64,000 nucleotides of DNA from Geosiphon pyriformis (Eukaryota > Glomeromycota > Glomeromycetes > Archaeosporales > Geosiphonaceae): contig JAAOMT010000436.1 in NCBI GenBank assembly GCA_016748015.1, forward strand, positions 120,091 to 184,090, written 5' to 3'. This document shows, in pieces, positions 25,406 to 39,068 of the stretch. Position 1 is the first letter of the stretch. The number at the start of each line of letters is the position of its first letter. A program made the position numbers and the translations under genes. A model generated the notes under the pieces. It worked only from the letters and a program-made list of their open reading frames with translations. It made no database searches and was not told where the DNA came from.

Positions 25406-26665
25406 TTATAATATTACCAACAGAAAATTGAATTATTAATTAGAATAAAGTTATTTTTATAATTGCTATTATTAATTAACATATATTATTATTTTAATTT
25501 ATTATTTATTATCTTATTAAATTATTTGAATTATTATTTAATTAATATTTCAATTTTATTTTTTTTATTAACCCATTTAATGAGTGCAGCCCAATCGCTA
25601 TCTAGTACATAGAACCAAACTAAGAGACTCAGACTAAATGCGACTCACGCACTTTCTACATGTGGCTCACTCAGGCCAGACAAGACAACACTACACATCT
25701 ATAACTACCCGCACACTACCACTCAGACCAGAAAAGAAACAATAAGGCTTCCGACGACCAAAGCTAACAGCAAAGAAATCGGCCAAACCAAGCAACCTCA
25801 CAACACCATCAGACAAAACCAAAGACACACCACACGGGAGCCCAGAAACAACACCAACGTCACAGACCAGACCAGTCTTCTCCATCACCACCTGGTGGCT
25901 GGCTCTAGCCAACCATACTTTAGCACAATGTAATTCAACAACAAACCTGACATAATCAACAATCCGAGCCGTGGCCAATATTTCAATTTGTACTAAAAAT
26001 AAATATATCTAAATTGTAATAATTAGATTATACAATATATTAAACTATATAATATTTAAAATTTGTCAAAAAATATAGAAATTTAATAAAACATTTAACA
26101 ATTTACTAAAATAATCTATAATTTGTAAAAATAATTTGTAATTTAATAAAATATATCTTTAATTCATCAAAAAAATCAGAAAAAAAAGTGCTAAATTATA
26201 GAATAATACTATAACAAATTGTATAAAAAAAGAATTTTTTTTTTCATAAAAATATATTATAGTTCATAATATTTTTTTTTAGAATAAATAAATAGTTCTT
26301 ATAAATCAATTTAATAAAATTACTTTAAACCCCAAAATTTTTAATTATTAATACTTGAAATTAACTCTTTAAAATTAATATTTTTGAAATTAATTAGCTA
26401 TTAATTTTAGTAACTATTAATAACTTTTAAGTTTGGATTTAAACCAATTTTTGTAAAACATATTTTTTCTTTAATTTATTTTTTTTATATTATTAAGTAG
26501 TCTACAGTCGAAATTTCTTGTAAAAAAATTGACTTTTACAGCAAAATAACTATATATTAATTAAAGAGCTTACAAACAAAATTTTTTTGTAAAAAAGTTG
26601 ATTTTTATTGCAAAATAATTATTTAAATAATTGGCACAAAATTGGTTATTTTATTATAAATTTAA
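25406..26665 (+). repeat. LTR-like repeat R2, copy 1 (split by LINE fragment H)
   Basis: Without the H insertion this is about 0.83 kb and lines up along its length with 29749-30523. Matching blocks include TAATTGCTATTATTAATTAA against TAATTCTTATTATTAATTAA, and the right ends TTTAACAGT against TCTAACAGT. Copy 2 starts TGTTATTA and ends TAACA, like an LTR with short inverted ends. I call it a solo LTR of an unidentified family with reserve. LINE B sequence begins directly at its right edge. Confidence 0.5.
25557..25976 (-). mobile_element. LINE fragment H, 5'-truncated, 13-bp TSD
   Basis: A 420-bp minus-strand insertion flanked by perfect AATATTTCAATTT at 25544-25556 and 25977-25989. It contains the last about 90 codons of a LINE ORF2 (VVRLLGLADFFAVSFGRR, matching the D and E C terminus), still open, then the shared 3' tail and a short A-rich end. 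5' truncation with a target duplication is the normal outcome of target-primed reverse transcription. GC-normal sequence inside an AT-decayed host repeat shows it is young. Confidence 0.9.
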
Positions 26666-27811
26666 CAGTATATATTATTTAAAAAGTAGTATTTACAATA
26701 ATAGAATTAATTATATTATAACAAATTTTGATTTAACTAATGATTATTATGTATATAATAATTTAGATTAAAATAAATTTTTTTTTTACTTTTTTAGTGA
26801 AATTTTTATGACTTTTTTTTATGTAAAATTAAGAATTAGAAAGGTTTGTGTAATTATTAGATTGATATTAAGTTTGTTATTAAAATAAAACATTAAAAAT
26901 TAAGCCAGTTTACTCTTTTTTTTTGTTATTAAAGAATTTATTAATAATACAATCTAAATAGAAAGCAATAAACTGCTATTTAATATATTTTAAATATTAT
27001 AAATAAGTTTTTTCAAGTTAATAATATTTTAATTAATAATAAAAAAACAATGATTATTTTTATCAATTACAAAGTATATGTTTTTTATTGTTAATTAGTA
27101 ATTTATTAATTTTAATTGTCAAAAAAAGCTAATTTTATAAATATCTAAATATTTTTTTATTGATAGATAAATTATTTAAGTTTAGTTTAACCAAAACATA
27201 TTTAAATATCAAATTTTTTATGAATTTAGTCTTAAAAAAAACTATATTAAATAAACAATTTCTTTATTTAGTTTTAATTGTTTTGTAATTTATAATTGAT
27301 TACAAAACACAATTTAGTTTTATTTTTAAAAACACATATAATAAATAAGACTTGTTAATTAAAAAAATCTTAAGTTAAAGTTTTATTTGCCAAAAAATTT
27401 CTCAAATAAAGCAGTATATTATTTATTTTTATATAATTTAAAAATATTTAAACAAATACAAATTAAAAATAAGATTACAAATATAATAAACTTATTTAAT
27501 ACTAATAAAATTCTTGGCAAATTGTTTAAATATTAATTTTTAAATTTACAAATTTTGAACTAGTTTTTATATTATCTATTACAATTTTTTATTAAGTTAA
27601 TTATTAGTTCAATAAACAATTTTTTGGCTAATTTAGTAAATATATTTTGAAATTCTGACTTTTTTTTTAATAAATAATTTGTTTTTTGTATTTTGTTTTA
27701 TTGTTAATACTTTAATGTTATTAATATTAGAAGAATAAACTTTTTTTAATGTGTTTTGCTCTTTTAAAAAATTTGATATGATTTTTATTAAGCAACTTTA
27801 TATTAAAACAA
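26666..27811 (+). mobile_element. LINE copy B, left part (RT to connection region), AT-decayed
   Basis: This reads as the LINE RT downstream of motif A: NNRINYIITNFDLTN corresponds to the NRVITDFGLTN stretch of copy E, followed by NTI with TAA (26955-26957) where Trp is expected. It breaks at 27811 where the gypsy element is inserted and resumes at 38606 in the same reading frame. No LINE sequence is seen left of 26666, so B is 5'-truncated or cut by repeat R2. Confidence 0.75.
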
Positions 27812-28816
27812 TATTACTTAAATAGAAAAACCAATTCAAAATTATTGAAAAGATGTAATTAATATGTAATAACATAAAAAAACATGATAACATAAAATAA
27901 TACAAAATAATATATAATAACTTAAAATAATACAAAATAATACACAATAATATAAAATAGCACAGAATAACTAGTTATAATATAAGATAACTAGTTATAA
28001 TATAAATAAAACAATAACAGAAATAGTAAATAATAGTTAATAATAATAAATAATCAAAAGCAATCTTATAAAACTAAAAAATATGTATAAAAACAAGTAA
28101 TTTTAGCAAATAAAAAAAACAAACAGAAAACAAGAACCTATTTTTTTTAATATATCTTAGTTTTAACTTGATAAAAATTTTTTATTTTATTTTTTTTATA
28201 TTCTTTTATTTATTATTAAATAAAATATTACTCAATTTACTTGTACATAATTTTAGAATTTGTGTTGTTAAAATCAAATTAATCATTTCTTTTATCTTTA
28301 TTTTAAGTTAAATATTATTAATATAAACAGCTTTAAAATCTTAATGACTTAAACCAATTATTCTTAATTATAATAATTAATAATACTAATTTCTTTTCTC
28401 TTTTTATTTTATTTTATTTTTTGGTTTTTTTTTTGTAAAATAATAACATTAAAAATTAACTATTTAAAAATAAATTTTATAATAATCTAGTAAAAAAAAA
28501 GCTTTTTTTAAGTTTGAATATTAATTTTATCTTATTAGCTTATCAAAAAAACAAAAAAACAATACTAAATTTTAATAATTATGCTTGACTAGTTCAAAAA
28601 AAATAGCTTATATTCACAATTGTGAACTGCCAAAAACACATTTCTGTGTTTTATAACCAAAAAACTTTATAGATAAATTTATATATAGAAAAAACTTTTA
28701 AAAACTAATAAACTTTAGCATATTTCCTAAATAATTAAAAAAAACTTTATAGCTTACTTACTCAAATTTAGAGCACTAAATATTATTACAATATTCTACT
28801 AAGTTTATTCATAATA
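27812..28816 (+). repeat. 5' LTR of gypsy element Y
   Basis: 1005 bp, alignable throughout with 37615-38605. It begins TATTAC (TGTTAT in the 3' LTR) and ends ATAATA, probably from ATAACA. The intact ends would be TGTTAT...ATAACA, a 6-bp inverted pair, each TG or CA lost by one transition. Confidence 0.8.
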
Positions 28817-29748
28817 TTTGGTGCTTTTTGTAAAATTATAAAATTCACAAAGACAGAACACTCTAAAAATTTACAAAATTAGTAATTATTAAGACTATAA
28901 AAAAAGATTATTTGTTATTTAAAAGAACATTATATTACTATTTTAAAAAAAACTTAAAAATATCAACAAAGACTGTTATCATCAAAAGCAATTTTATTTA
29001 TTATATATATGTTAAAATTAACTACTTATTAGGCCAAACAACAAATATGAAAAAACTCAAAAAGCAAATTTACCAAAATTATTAGCATATTTAATTTTAA
29101 TTATCACAAAAGCTATAACTAAAATTCTTTTTTAATTAATAAAGAGATTAAGTTATATACTCAAAAGCAATGCTTTTAGTTAAAAAAAAAACAAATATTG
29201 AAATCTGATTCCAAAAAATCCGAGTTTAACTCTGATAATAATATATAAATTACACAAAAAAGAGTTTTTTTTATGGTTAATAAAAAATTAAAATTTTTTT
29301 ACTAATAATTTTTTTCTATTATCAAACCCAGAAAACAGAAATTTTATTTAATCAACTTACTAAATTATAATTAAAAACTTTAAAAACTTCTGAAAATCTG
29401 TACTCTTAGGACTCTAACCAAAATTTTTGAACTAAATCTTTAAAAAATATGAATTTTTGTTTGAAAGTCTTATCTTAGCAATTAGTAACTTAAACAAAAA
29501 CACTTTTTTTTAAGTATTATTTCTAGTTTAATTATTAATTAAATTAACTATTATTTTCTTAGAAAGAATATTTATATTATAATTTATTGAAATAATTAAC
29601 AAAAATAACAACTAGTTTTAAGGTTAATAAAGCAACTAAATATATTTTTGTTAATATTTTTTTGTCTACACTTAAACAAACTTTTATTACTTAGATTATA
29701 ACTTATAAAAACATCATTAAACTAGAAAAATTTTCCAGTAAAAAAAAC

Positions 29749-30523
29749 AATACTGTTATTAGTAAAATTTTAGCCATTAATTAATATAAAATTATTTTTA
29801 TAATTCTTATTATTAATTAATATATATTATTATCATTTTATTATTACTTATTATTTAATTAAACTATCAAATATTACTATCTAATTAATAAATTAATTTG
29901 TATAATACACAATTGTGATAATCAAATTATACAATATATCATACTCTGTAATATTCAAAAATTTACAAAAATTTGTAGAATTTTATAAAATAATTCAATA
30001 GTTTACTAAAATAATTTATAGTTTGTAAAAACAACTTGAAATTTGCTAAAATGTATTTATTAAAACTATAACAAAAAAAAATGCAAGTTTAAAAATTAGT
30101 ACTACAATAAATTGTATAAAAAAAGACTTTTTTCTTCAAAAAATGTATCTTAATCAGAATTTTTTATTTTATCTTAAAAATACTTTAAAAACAAAATCAT
30201 TAAATATTTGCACTTAAAACTCTCTAAAATCCAATTAATATTTTGAAATTAATTAACTACTAATTTCAGTAATTCATTAATAATTTTAGACATAAACAAA
30301 AAACAATTATTTTAACAAAATTTTTTTTTTATATTTTATTTTTTTATTATAATTATTAAAGTAGTCTACAAATAAGATTTTTGTAAAAAAGTTAACTTTT
30401 ACAGCAAAGTAATTACACATTTTTAATAAGCTTTCAGATAAGCAATTTTTGGAAAAAAATTAACTTTTATTGTAAAGTAATTATATAAATAACTGATACA
30501 GAATTGGTTATTCTACTTATAAG
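29749..30523 (+). repeat. LTR-like repeat R2, copy 2, inside gypsy element Y
   Basis: About 0.78 kb similar to 25406-26665, lying between the 5' LTR of Y and its gag region. It starts TGTTATTAG and ends TAACAG. No matching 4- or 5-bp duplication was found at its edges, so whether it inserted as a solo LTR or belongs to Y is undecided. Confidence 0.45.
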
Positions 30524-30539
30524 TCTAACAGTTTAAATT

Positions 30540-31350
30540 ATAGAAAATAATTTAAAAATAAATTCAGTTATTAAAGATTCACTTTTAGTAATAGCAAATT
30601 TACAAAATAACATTAAAAATATTCAAGAAAAAAAACCAAAATTTTTTGATAATAATATATATACATAAATTGCAAAAGCTAAAAAACAATTAAAGTCAAT
30701 AATTAAAATAAAACCAAAACAATCTAAGTCTTATTCTTTTTTTTAATTGGAACTGCAGACTTATAATATCAAAGTCTTAATAAAAAACTGTCTAACTTTG
30801 CTATCTTTAAACTTGTCTTTTTATAGTATTTTTGTGATTTAAATATATTCATTAAACTACAAAATCAATTTAATATAATAAAACAAAAAGATTATAAAGT
30901 TGTAATCACTTATTTCGAAATATTTAATCAAACTTACTACAATTAAAAGAGACTATTACACTTTAGATCAAATTTTTAACCAATTTATTAAGAAATTAAA
31001 GAACAATATTTTTTAATTTATTAGATCTTAACATTCCAACAACTTACAAAAAGCAGTAATACTTGCTCATAATTTCAAATTAGCAAAACAAGAAGCCAAT
31101 TATACCCAAGCTATTAATTTAACCATAAATAAAACCTTTAATATTGATACAAAGCTTATTCAATTAAGTGAAAAATTGACTCAGAAAATTAAAATTTTTT
31201 TTTCAGAAGTATAAAAACTTATTAGCTATTATAATATAGAGAAAATACCAACAAATACTAATAACAACAACAATCTTAAAAACAAAATTTTCATAATTTT
31301 TATTATTGTCAAAAACCTAATTATATTGCAAAAAATTGTTACAAAAAACC
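30540..31350 (+). pseudogene. Gypsy Y gag remnant
   Basis: Many stops, but one frame keeps readable capsid-like sequence near 31035-31200 (FKLAKQEANYTQAINL, IQLSEKLTQKI) and a zinc knuckle near 31295-31345 reading YYCQKPNYIAKNC. The expected His is Tyr (CAT to TAT) and the first Cys is missing. This matches the gag pattern I associate with gypsy elements of arbuscular mycorrhizal fungi. Confidence 0.65.
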
Positions 31351-31899
31351 ATTAAATCAGAATTATAAAAACCAATATCAGCAATAATTCAAATATTTAC
31401 AATTCACAAAATTTTAATAATTCTTGTTTCTATATTAATAATCTTAATACTTTCTTCAATCATTATAGAATTATTATTAATACTTACAAGTAATATTACA
31501 AATAATACTTTAGTATTAAACTTTGTTATATAGTAACCTAAAATTTTAAATTATTAACTTTAATTAAAAATAATAAAACAATAGTAAAAATCAAACTTAA
31601 TCTATTATAGTGTTGTTCCAAACTATAAATTATAACAACCTATTACTTTGAACATTCTCAACAGAATATTCAAACCAAATTTTATATTTTGGTCTTATAA
31701 AAACTCTGAATTTTAGTAATGTCATATTTTTAGAAAAAAAACTGTAATTAAAATTATCAATTTTTTTTTAACAATAATTAAGTCACTTTCTAATATAATT
31801 TTTCTTACTGCAATTATTGAAAATAATACACTTGCAGCCATATTTTTATTTAATATTAACAGCCAAAATTTTGCTAACTTTTTTAACAAAGCTGTTATT

Positions 31900-34800
31900 A
31901 ACCAGAACAAACTAATTATAGCAATATATACTGATGCCAAAATAAAACAAATAAATATTAAATTAATATTTAACAATAGATTAGCAAACAATATAATTAT
32001 AAAACAACTTATGAATTAATTAAATATTAAATAAATTATATAACTACTATTAAAATAATCATTGTGGATAAAAATACCAAAACATTAATAAAAAAAATTG
32101 ACTATTTCTCTTTAAAATTAATAAAATCAAAATTTTAACTAAGGTATTTATTATAAAAGCTACTTAATATTAAGTTTTTATAAGAAATAATTGGTTAATT
32201 AAAGCCTATATTATATTTAATTAAAATACCCAAGAATTTTAAATCATTTTTAATAAACAATACACTAAAATACTTATCACATATAGATATTTTAAAACAA
32301 TAATTTTAAAACAATCTCTAATCAAATTTAAATAACTTATTCTTCAGCCAACTTTGAAAACTTATTAAGTTTTTTGGGCTAATAATTTCAAAATAAAACT
32401 ATTACTACCTTTTACATAAGAAAAAAAAGTCAAAAAAAAACTGATAAAAAACTACAGACATTAATATTAATTTACTTAGCTTTAAATCAAAAAAATCAAC
32501 CATATTAATTCCCAAAATTAATCTGTATTAATTGTAAAAAAAAGTTAATCTCAATAGGTATATGTATTAAAAACAATGAAATATAATTAATTGCTACCAA
32601 ATATTATTGCTGTCTTTGTATATTAAAATAATTTGAATAATCAAAATAACAAGATAAATAAAACAATATATTATGCTTTACATATAGTGAAATTTTATTA
32701 AATAAAAAACTATAAAATAATGTTTTTAGCAAAAAAAAAACATGTAACAAATTTTATTAATACACTATTTTAATTAATAACTGGACCAGAAAAAAAACTC
32801 TATTTATTACAGCTTATAGTTGAGCAATAAACTGACTAAATTCATATTTTTATAATAAAGAAAAAATTTGGAAAATGGCTATCATGAAATAAGAAAACAC
32901 TATAATCAATAAAATACATATTATAAAAATGTCTTAATAATTATAAAAAAATAGATAATCTATTTACTAATAATCCTAAAGCATTTTAAAACTAGTATTA
33001 AGAGCTTGCTTCTATTCAAAAAAAACAGAAACAAAAACTGATTAATCTTAATACAAAATTGTGTAATTATTATTTGATTTCTTGTTATTTTTAATGCTGT
33101 AATGAGTGCACTCTCTTGTTTAATTCACTTTTATGAACACTTTATCTCATTTTTAAATTCAAAAAACTCGAAAAAAAATATGTATTAGCAATAAAAAACA
33201 TAATATTTCAAAAGTTAAGTATGGCTACTAAAATAAAACAATATCTTATCTATTTTAATTTTTTCAAAAAATTAGAACTAAAGTGATACAATAACAATAA
33301 TAAAAAAATATGCTCCAAAAAAGCACATATAAATAATATTAAATTCAATTTAAGATACTCTAAACAATTTTTTATAGTTATAACACCTTATTTTTTTTAT
33401 AAAAATAGATCTAAAATTAGCTTTAGAAATTTCTATTAGTATTATAGTTCAAATTGTATCTTATTTTAGTTTTGTAAACAAAAAAATCAAAGTTAAAAGA
33501 AGAATAATTAATGTTAAATATATTGAGAATATAATTATAATACTTTAAAACAATTCTAATAAGTCCTATATAATCAAATTCCAAAAAAAATTGCACAAAT
33601 TATTTTTTTACTTCTTATAAAAAATTTTTATTTGATTTTAATAACTACATAAAAAAAATTAGATTTTACTACTCAAAAAATCCAAAAATTTGGCTTAAGT
33701 AGAAAAGGAAATATACAAGTTAGTTTTATAAAAGATGTCAGTAACAAGATAGAATTTATCTATATTAATATTGTTATTTCTATTTTTTTTATTAACAGTA
33801 TATTCTAAAAATTAATTAGAAAATTCAGAATAAGCTCTATTATTTAAAACAACTCTGAAAATTTGTTCTTTAGCCAATATTGTAAATTTGTATATATTTG
33901 TTAAAGCTTATAAATATTTCAAAATTTTTATTTACTATTTTACTGAAAATATTAAGATTTCCAAAGAAACTTTTATTGGTTCTATTTTTTTAGATATTCA
34001 AAATCTTAAAAAATTTTAATCTATTTTTAATTTTGCACAACTGTTTTATTTTACAATATTACTTTGCAAGTATAAAACCTACTAAAAGAAAGCTATTTAT
34101 TTATAACAAAAAAAATTAATAAACTAAACTTGAGAAATTTAAGTATCTTATAGCAAATATAATTCAAAATTTTTTTAAACCAATATGCTAATATCTTTAC
34201 TAGTAAAAACAAATTCGGACATACTAATATTATGAAACATAAAATTGATATAAGAAATATTAAATTTATTAAATAATAAGTCTATTAAGTGATCTCAACT
34301 AACAATAACTTGATTAAAAAAGAAGTACAATAGATGTTAAATAATGAATTAATCAAAAAATTACTAAGTTTTTAATCTTTATCTGTTATGTTAATTACCA
34401 AAAAAAATAAGAAAATTCGTTTTTGCATAAATTATTAAAAACTTAATAATATCACTAAAGAAAATGGTTATCTGACTCTTTTTATTCAAAAAAATTTAAA
34501 TAATCTAAAAAATAAAAAATAGTTCTTATTTTTAGATTTAGTTAGTAGATATTAACAAGTTAAAATAAATCTTTTAGACCAAAAAAAATGGCATTTACTA
34601 TCCAAGATAAAAATTTTGAATTTAATATAATGTTTTTTAAATTCTATAATATTACAGCTATTATTCAATATCTTATGAATATTATGTACAAGAAAATTTT
34701 TAAAAAATTAGTTATAGTATATCTAAATAATATAAATGTATTTTTTGAAATCTTTAATAATTATTTGCACTACTTTTAACAAGTATTTAATTATCTTTGG

Positions 34801-36860
34801 AATTTAAAACTAAAACTTAATTTTAATAATGTTTTTTTGAAAAAATTAAGCTAAAATTTTTGAAACACATTATTGACAAAAATAATGTAAACCAAATCTT
34901 AACAAAATTCAAAAGATTAAGAATTTTTTTGCTTTAACCAACTTACAAAAACTAAAAAAATTTTTAAGACTGGTTAAATACTATTATTGATTTGTCAAAA
35001 ACTTCTTTAATATTGTTAAATCTCTTTATTACTTATTGTTAAAACATGTTTCAATACTTATAAAGAGCTAGTTAACAAAAAGCTTTTAATTATTTTAAAT
35101 AACAACTTATAAAAACATTAATTTTAATTTATTTGAACTTTAATAAATGCTTTATTGTTATTATAGATGTTTTAAAAAATGCATTAGAAGTTATTTTATC
35201 ACAAATTAAACCTAATAATTAAAAACACCTAATTGTTTATATTAGCTATAGCACCAGTACTATTAAAAAAAATATATTGCTACTAATTTAGAATGTTTTA
35301 CTATTTATTGAGCTGTACAAAATTGAAGATACTATCTTTATTAATTATTTAATCTATATACTAATCACAAAAAACTTATTTAGTTACTTAGCAAACCACA
35401 ACTTAAAGAAAAGTATACAAGATAAAATACTTATTTGTAACAATTTTTATACAAAGTACATTATAAAAAAAAAGTTAAAAACATCAATGCTAACAGTTTG
35501 TTAAAAATAACTTAAATTTAATCTTAAATCAATAAATATAACCACCTATTAATAATTATATTAATATCTGTCAACATTTTAGTTTAAAGAGAAACTATTT
35601 CAACAGAAACAAAGTACTATATAAAAACAAGTTTAAAACTATTTTTTGTAGAATGACCAATTATATTGCCAAAAATACTAAAACTATATTATATTACAAC
35701 AAATTATAAAAAACAATAAAAAAAATTGTTTTATTTAACATATACTCTAATTTGACAACAAAATACTTCAACAAAGATACTATCTTAAAGAGAACAATTA
35801 ATTTATATTATTAACTAACAATATATAAAAATATTTTTAAATACATTTTTAATTGTAACTTTTGTCAAAAAAAAAGAGCCAAAATAACAGAACTATTTTA
35901 TTTCATTTTAATTAGAAATTTATTTGATAAAATTATAATTAATTTGGTTGAATTTTTTTTAATTATTTTCAAAAAAATTACTATATTATTATAACTATAG
36001 ATTATTTTATTAAATAGTTTAAAGTTAAAGCTATTTAAATAGTAAATACTAAAATAGTAGTCAAATTTGTATATTAAAATTTGATCTGTTAACATAAATA
36101 TCCAAAAAAATTATTATTTAACCAAAAAACTTATTTTGTCAATAGTATACTTACCAAACTAAACCAATAATTTAGAATAAAATAACCATTATTATTACTA
36201 TATTACTCTTAAACAAATAAACTAGTAAACAATTCAATTAAATATTATGTGAAATATTAATAAAAATAAATTATAAAAATATACAAGCATAGAACTTATT
36301 TATATTCTTAGTATTATTTACATATTAAACATTAAAGCAAAATATTACTCAATTTACACTATTTAAATTAGTTTATAAAAAAAACCACATTACTTATTGA
36401 ACAAAAAATATTTTTTCTTCTAATAAAAACAATTACCAAGAAAAATTTTGAAGTTATTTTGCACCAAAAAACATATTAGCTCATAAAAACATTAAAAACA
36501 ATTGTAAAACAGCAGCTAACAATATTAATAATATTTAAAAATAACAGAAAAAAAGATATAATAATTGTCTATCAGACCAACCAATTGAATTCAAGATTGA
36601 AAACCAAGTGTTATTATATTGTATTAAAACTAAAAAACAGTAAAGTGAAAAGTTTGATCTAAAGTGAGATAAATTATTTTATATACATAAAGTTTTAGAC
36701 AATAGAGCTTATAAATTATGATTAAAAAACAAAATTTTAAAGAAAACCATACATACAAATTATATTACATAATATAAAAATTGTTATTATTTGTATCTTA
36801 ACTAAAAACACAAATTCTATTAATTAAACCAGAAAATATATTATAAAATCTAAAACCAAT
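31900..36860 (+). pseudogene. Gypsy Y pol remnant: protease, RT, RNase H, integrase
   Basis: Protease is near 31920-32030 (IIIKQLMN); the catalytic Asp-Ser-Gly is changed to Asn-Asn-Arg. RT is at about 34330-34800, with FCIN/LNNITKEN, FLDLVSRY and the open piece 34588-34779; its YxDD at 34720-34731 reads YLNN (Asp to Asn twice). RNase H is about 35130-35500 (VLKNALEVILSQIKPNN). Integrase has an HHCC finger near 35790-35890 (CNFCQKKRAK), a core near 35900 where a catalytic Asp reads Asn (INLVEF), and a C-terminal part near 36570-36740 (LSDQPIEFKI, VLDNRAYKL). Nearly all losses are G-to-A or C-to-T. Confidence 0.75.
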
Positions 36861-37614
36861 TATTATTATTGAATACAATCTATATATAATAATTTAAATT
36901 ACATAAAATAAATATATAAATACTAAAAAAACAAAAAAAAAAGTTATTAATACTCTTAATGTAGATTTCTTAGACAAAATCTTAAAACAATTTAACAATT
37001 TATAATACCAATAAAAATCACAATTAATAAAAAAAGATACAATACAAAAATACAAATAAAAAAAAGATGAGCAAAAGTTTAATTAAAACTGAACATTTTT
37101 ATTTTTATGAATAATTAAGAGAAAAAAAAAGACATATAGTTTTATATACTAAAGAAAATAAAAAAAGTCTTAAACTAGTTAGTCATAAAACTAAACACAG
37201 GAAATTAAATATTAAAAATCTTCAAAACTTAAAAAAAAAAACTTTTATTAGTCTACTGGTTTTTTAAAATTGGTAAAAGATTAAACTTATAAATACTATA
37301 TTTAAACATTAACAAATAAATATTTAACAGAAAAACTTTTAAACAAATGAAAAAATTTATTAAAAAAAACAATTTAATGCTATATTATATGACAATATAT
37401 TAACTGTATTCAGCATTTAAATACTGTTTACTTATACTATTAGACAATTTATTAAAAACTATTACAGTTAACAACATAAAACAAATAACAAATTTATAGT
37501 TTAAAGACTTACAAAAAGCAATACTCAACACAATAATTAAATATTATATCAAAAAAACAATCTTTACAGATACATATAATTTTGTAAAAGCTTAATTCTA
37601 AAAGAAAAAAATAA

Positions 37615-38605
37615 TGTTATCTGAATAGAAAAACCAATTCAAAGTTATTAAAAAATATAATTAATATATAATAACATAAAAAAAATATAATAATACAAAA
37701 TAATACAAAATAATATATAACAATTTAAAATAACACAAAATAATACACAATAATGTAAAATAGTACAAAATAACTAATTATAATATAAAATAATTAGTTA
37801 TAATATAAAAAAACAAAGCAATAATAAAAATAATAAACAATAACTAATAATAACAAACAATCAAAAGCAACCTTATAAAATTAAAGAATATGTATAAAAA
37901 TAAATAGTTTTAGTAAATAAAAAAAGACAAACAAAAAACAAAAACTTATTTTTTTAACATATCTTGACTTTAACTTGATAAAACTTTTTTATCTTATTTT
38001 TTTTATATTTTTATATTTATTATTAATTTAATTTACTTGTATATAATTTCAGAATTTATGTTATTAAAATCAAATTGATTATTTCTCTTATTTTTATTCT
38101 AAGCCAGATATTATTAGCATAAATAGCTTTAAAACTCTAACAACTTGAACTAATTACTCTTAATTATAACAATTAATAATATGAATTTTTTTTTCTTTTT
38201 TATTTTTTCTTGTTTTCTTGTAAAATAACAACATTAAAAATTAATTGTCAGAAAATAAACTTCATAATAGTTTGATTAAAAAAAAAAGTTTTTATTAGAT
38301 TTTTGAATATTAATTTTATTTTATTAATTTACCAAAAGAGTAAAAAGACAATACTAAACATTAATAACTTTATTTAACTAACTCAAAAAAAATAGCTTAT
38401 ATTTACAATTACAAACCACTAAAAATGCATTTCTGTGCTTTATAACCAAAGAACTTTACAGATAAATTTATATATAATAGAAACTATTAAAGATTAATAA
38501 ATTTTAGTATATTTTTTATGTAATTAAAAGAAATCTCACAGCTTTTTTACTCAAATTCAGAGTATTAAACATTATTACAATACTTTACCAAGTTTATCTA
38601 TAATA
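37615..38605 (+). repeat. 3' LTR of gypsy element Y
   Basis: 991 bp, starting TGTTAT directly after the polypurine run and ending ATAATA before the ACAA duplication. Differences from the 5' LTR are mostly T/C and A/G. Confidence 0.8.
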
Positions 38606-39068
38606 ACAAGATTAATTTTTGATTAAAAAAGCTTTTGGCATTAGAAAAGACTTGATCTTAAAAGTTTTGTTCTTAATTAATTTAAAAAAACAATTGAAGT
38701 TTTAAATAAAAACTTCTTTTTTTTTGTGTTTAGCTAATTAAAACTAGTTTTGTTTTTATTAATATTTATAGTTTAAATATATTTACAATAATATAAAAGA
38801 GTTTTTTAATAGCTAATTTGAAAATTAAGTATTAATATTAAGATATATAAATTTGTTTTTTCTATATTAATAGAATTATAAATAATTATATTAGTTCTAA
38901 AATGTATTTTTAATTGTAATTCTGTTGTAATATATTTAAACAGTTAAACTGTATTAGATATATATTTATTTAAACAAGATCTAATACTATTTGACTTTTA
39001 TAATTTCTGTTAAATAGAAAAATACTACATAAAAAATATTATTAAAAATAAAAATATTTAAATTATTT
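38606..39068 (+). mobile_element. LINE copy B, middle part (RNase H), AT-decayed
   Basis: Continues LINE B after the gypsy element: KRLDL near 38645, then ISSKMYF / YLNS near 38890-38945 where LINE RNase H has VLKC and YLDSQ, ending in KNKNI where element G is inserted at 39068. Confidence 0.75.

Larger units (their letters stand above)
27812..38605 (+). mobile_element. Ty3/gypsy LTR retrotransposon Y, complete but AT-decayed
   Basis: A 10.8-kb element with two diverged LTRs, a primer-binding-like TTTGGTGC after the 5' LTR, gag, protease, RT, RNase H and integrase in that order, and a polypurine run (AAAAGAAAAAAA) before the 3' LTR. ACAA at 27808-27811 and 38606-38609 is the target-site duplication. 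Removing the element and one ACAA restores the LINE B frame (KT-RLIFD). Protease before RT and integrase after RNase H is Ty3/gypsy order. No open frame survives. The internal region also holds repeat R2 copy 2. It is a dead copy of an LTR element of a fungal genome. Confidence 0.88.

Noticed and set aside
31722-36095. Small ORFs at 31722-31991 (-) and 35898-36095 (-) as genes
   Set aside because: They are antisense to the decayed gypsy protease and integrase regions and arise because AT-rich DNA has long runs free of stops on the opposite strand.
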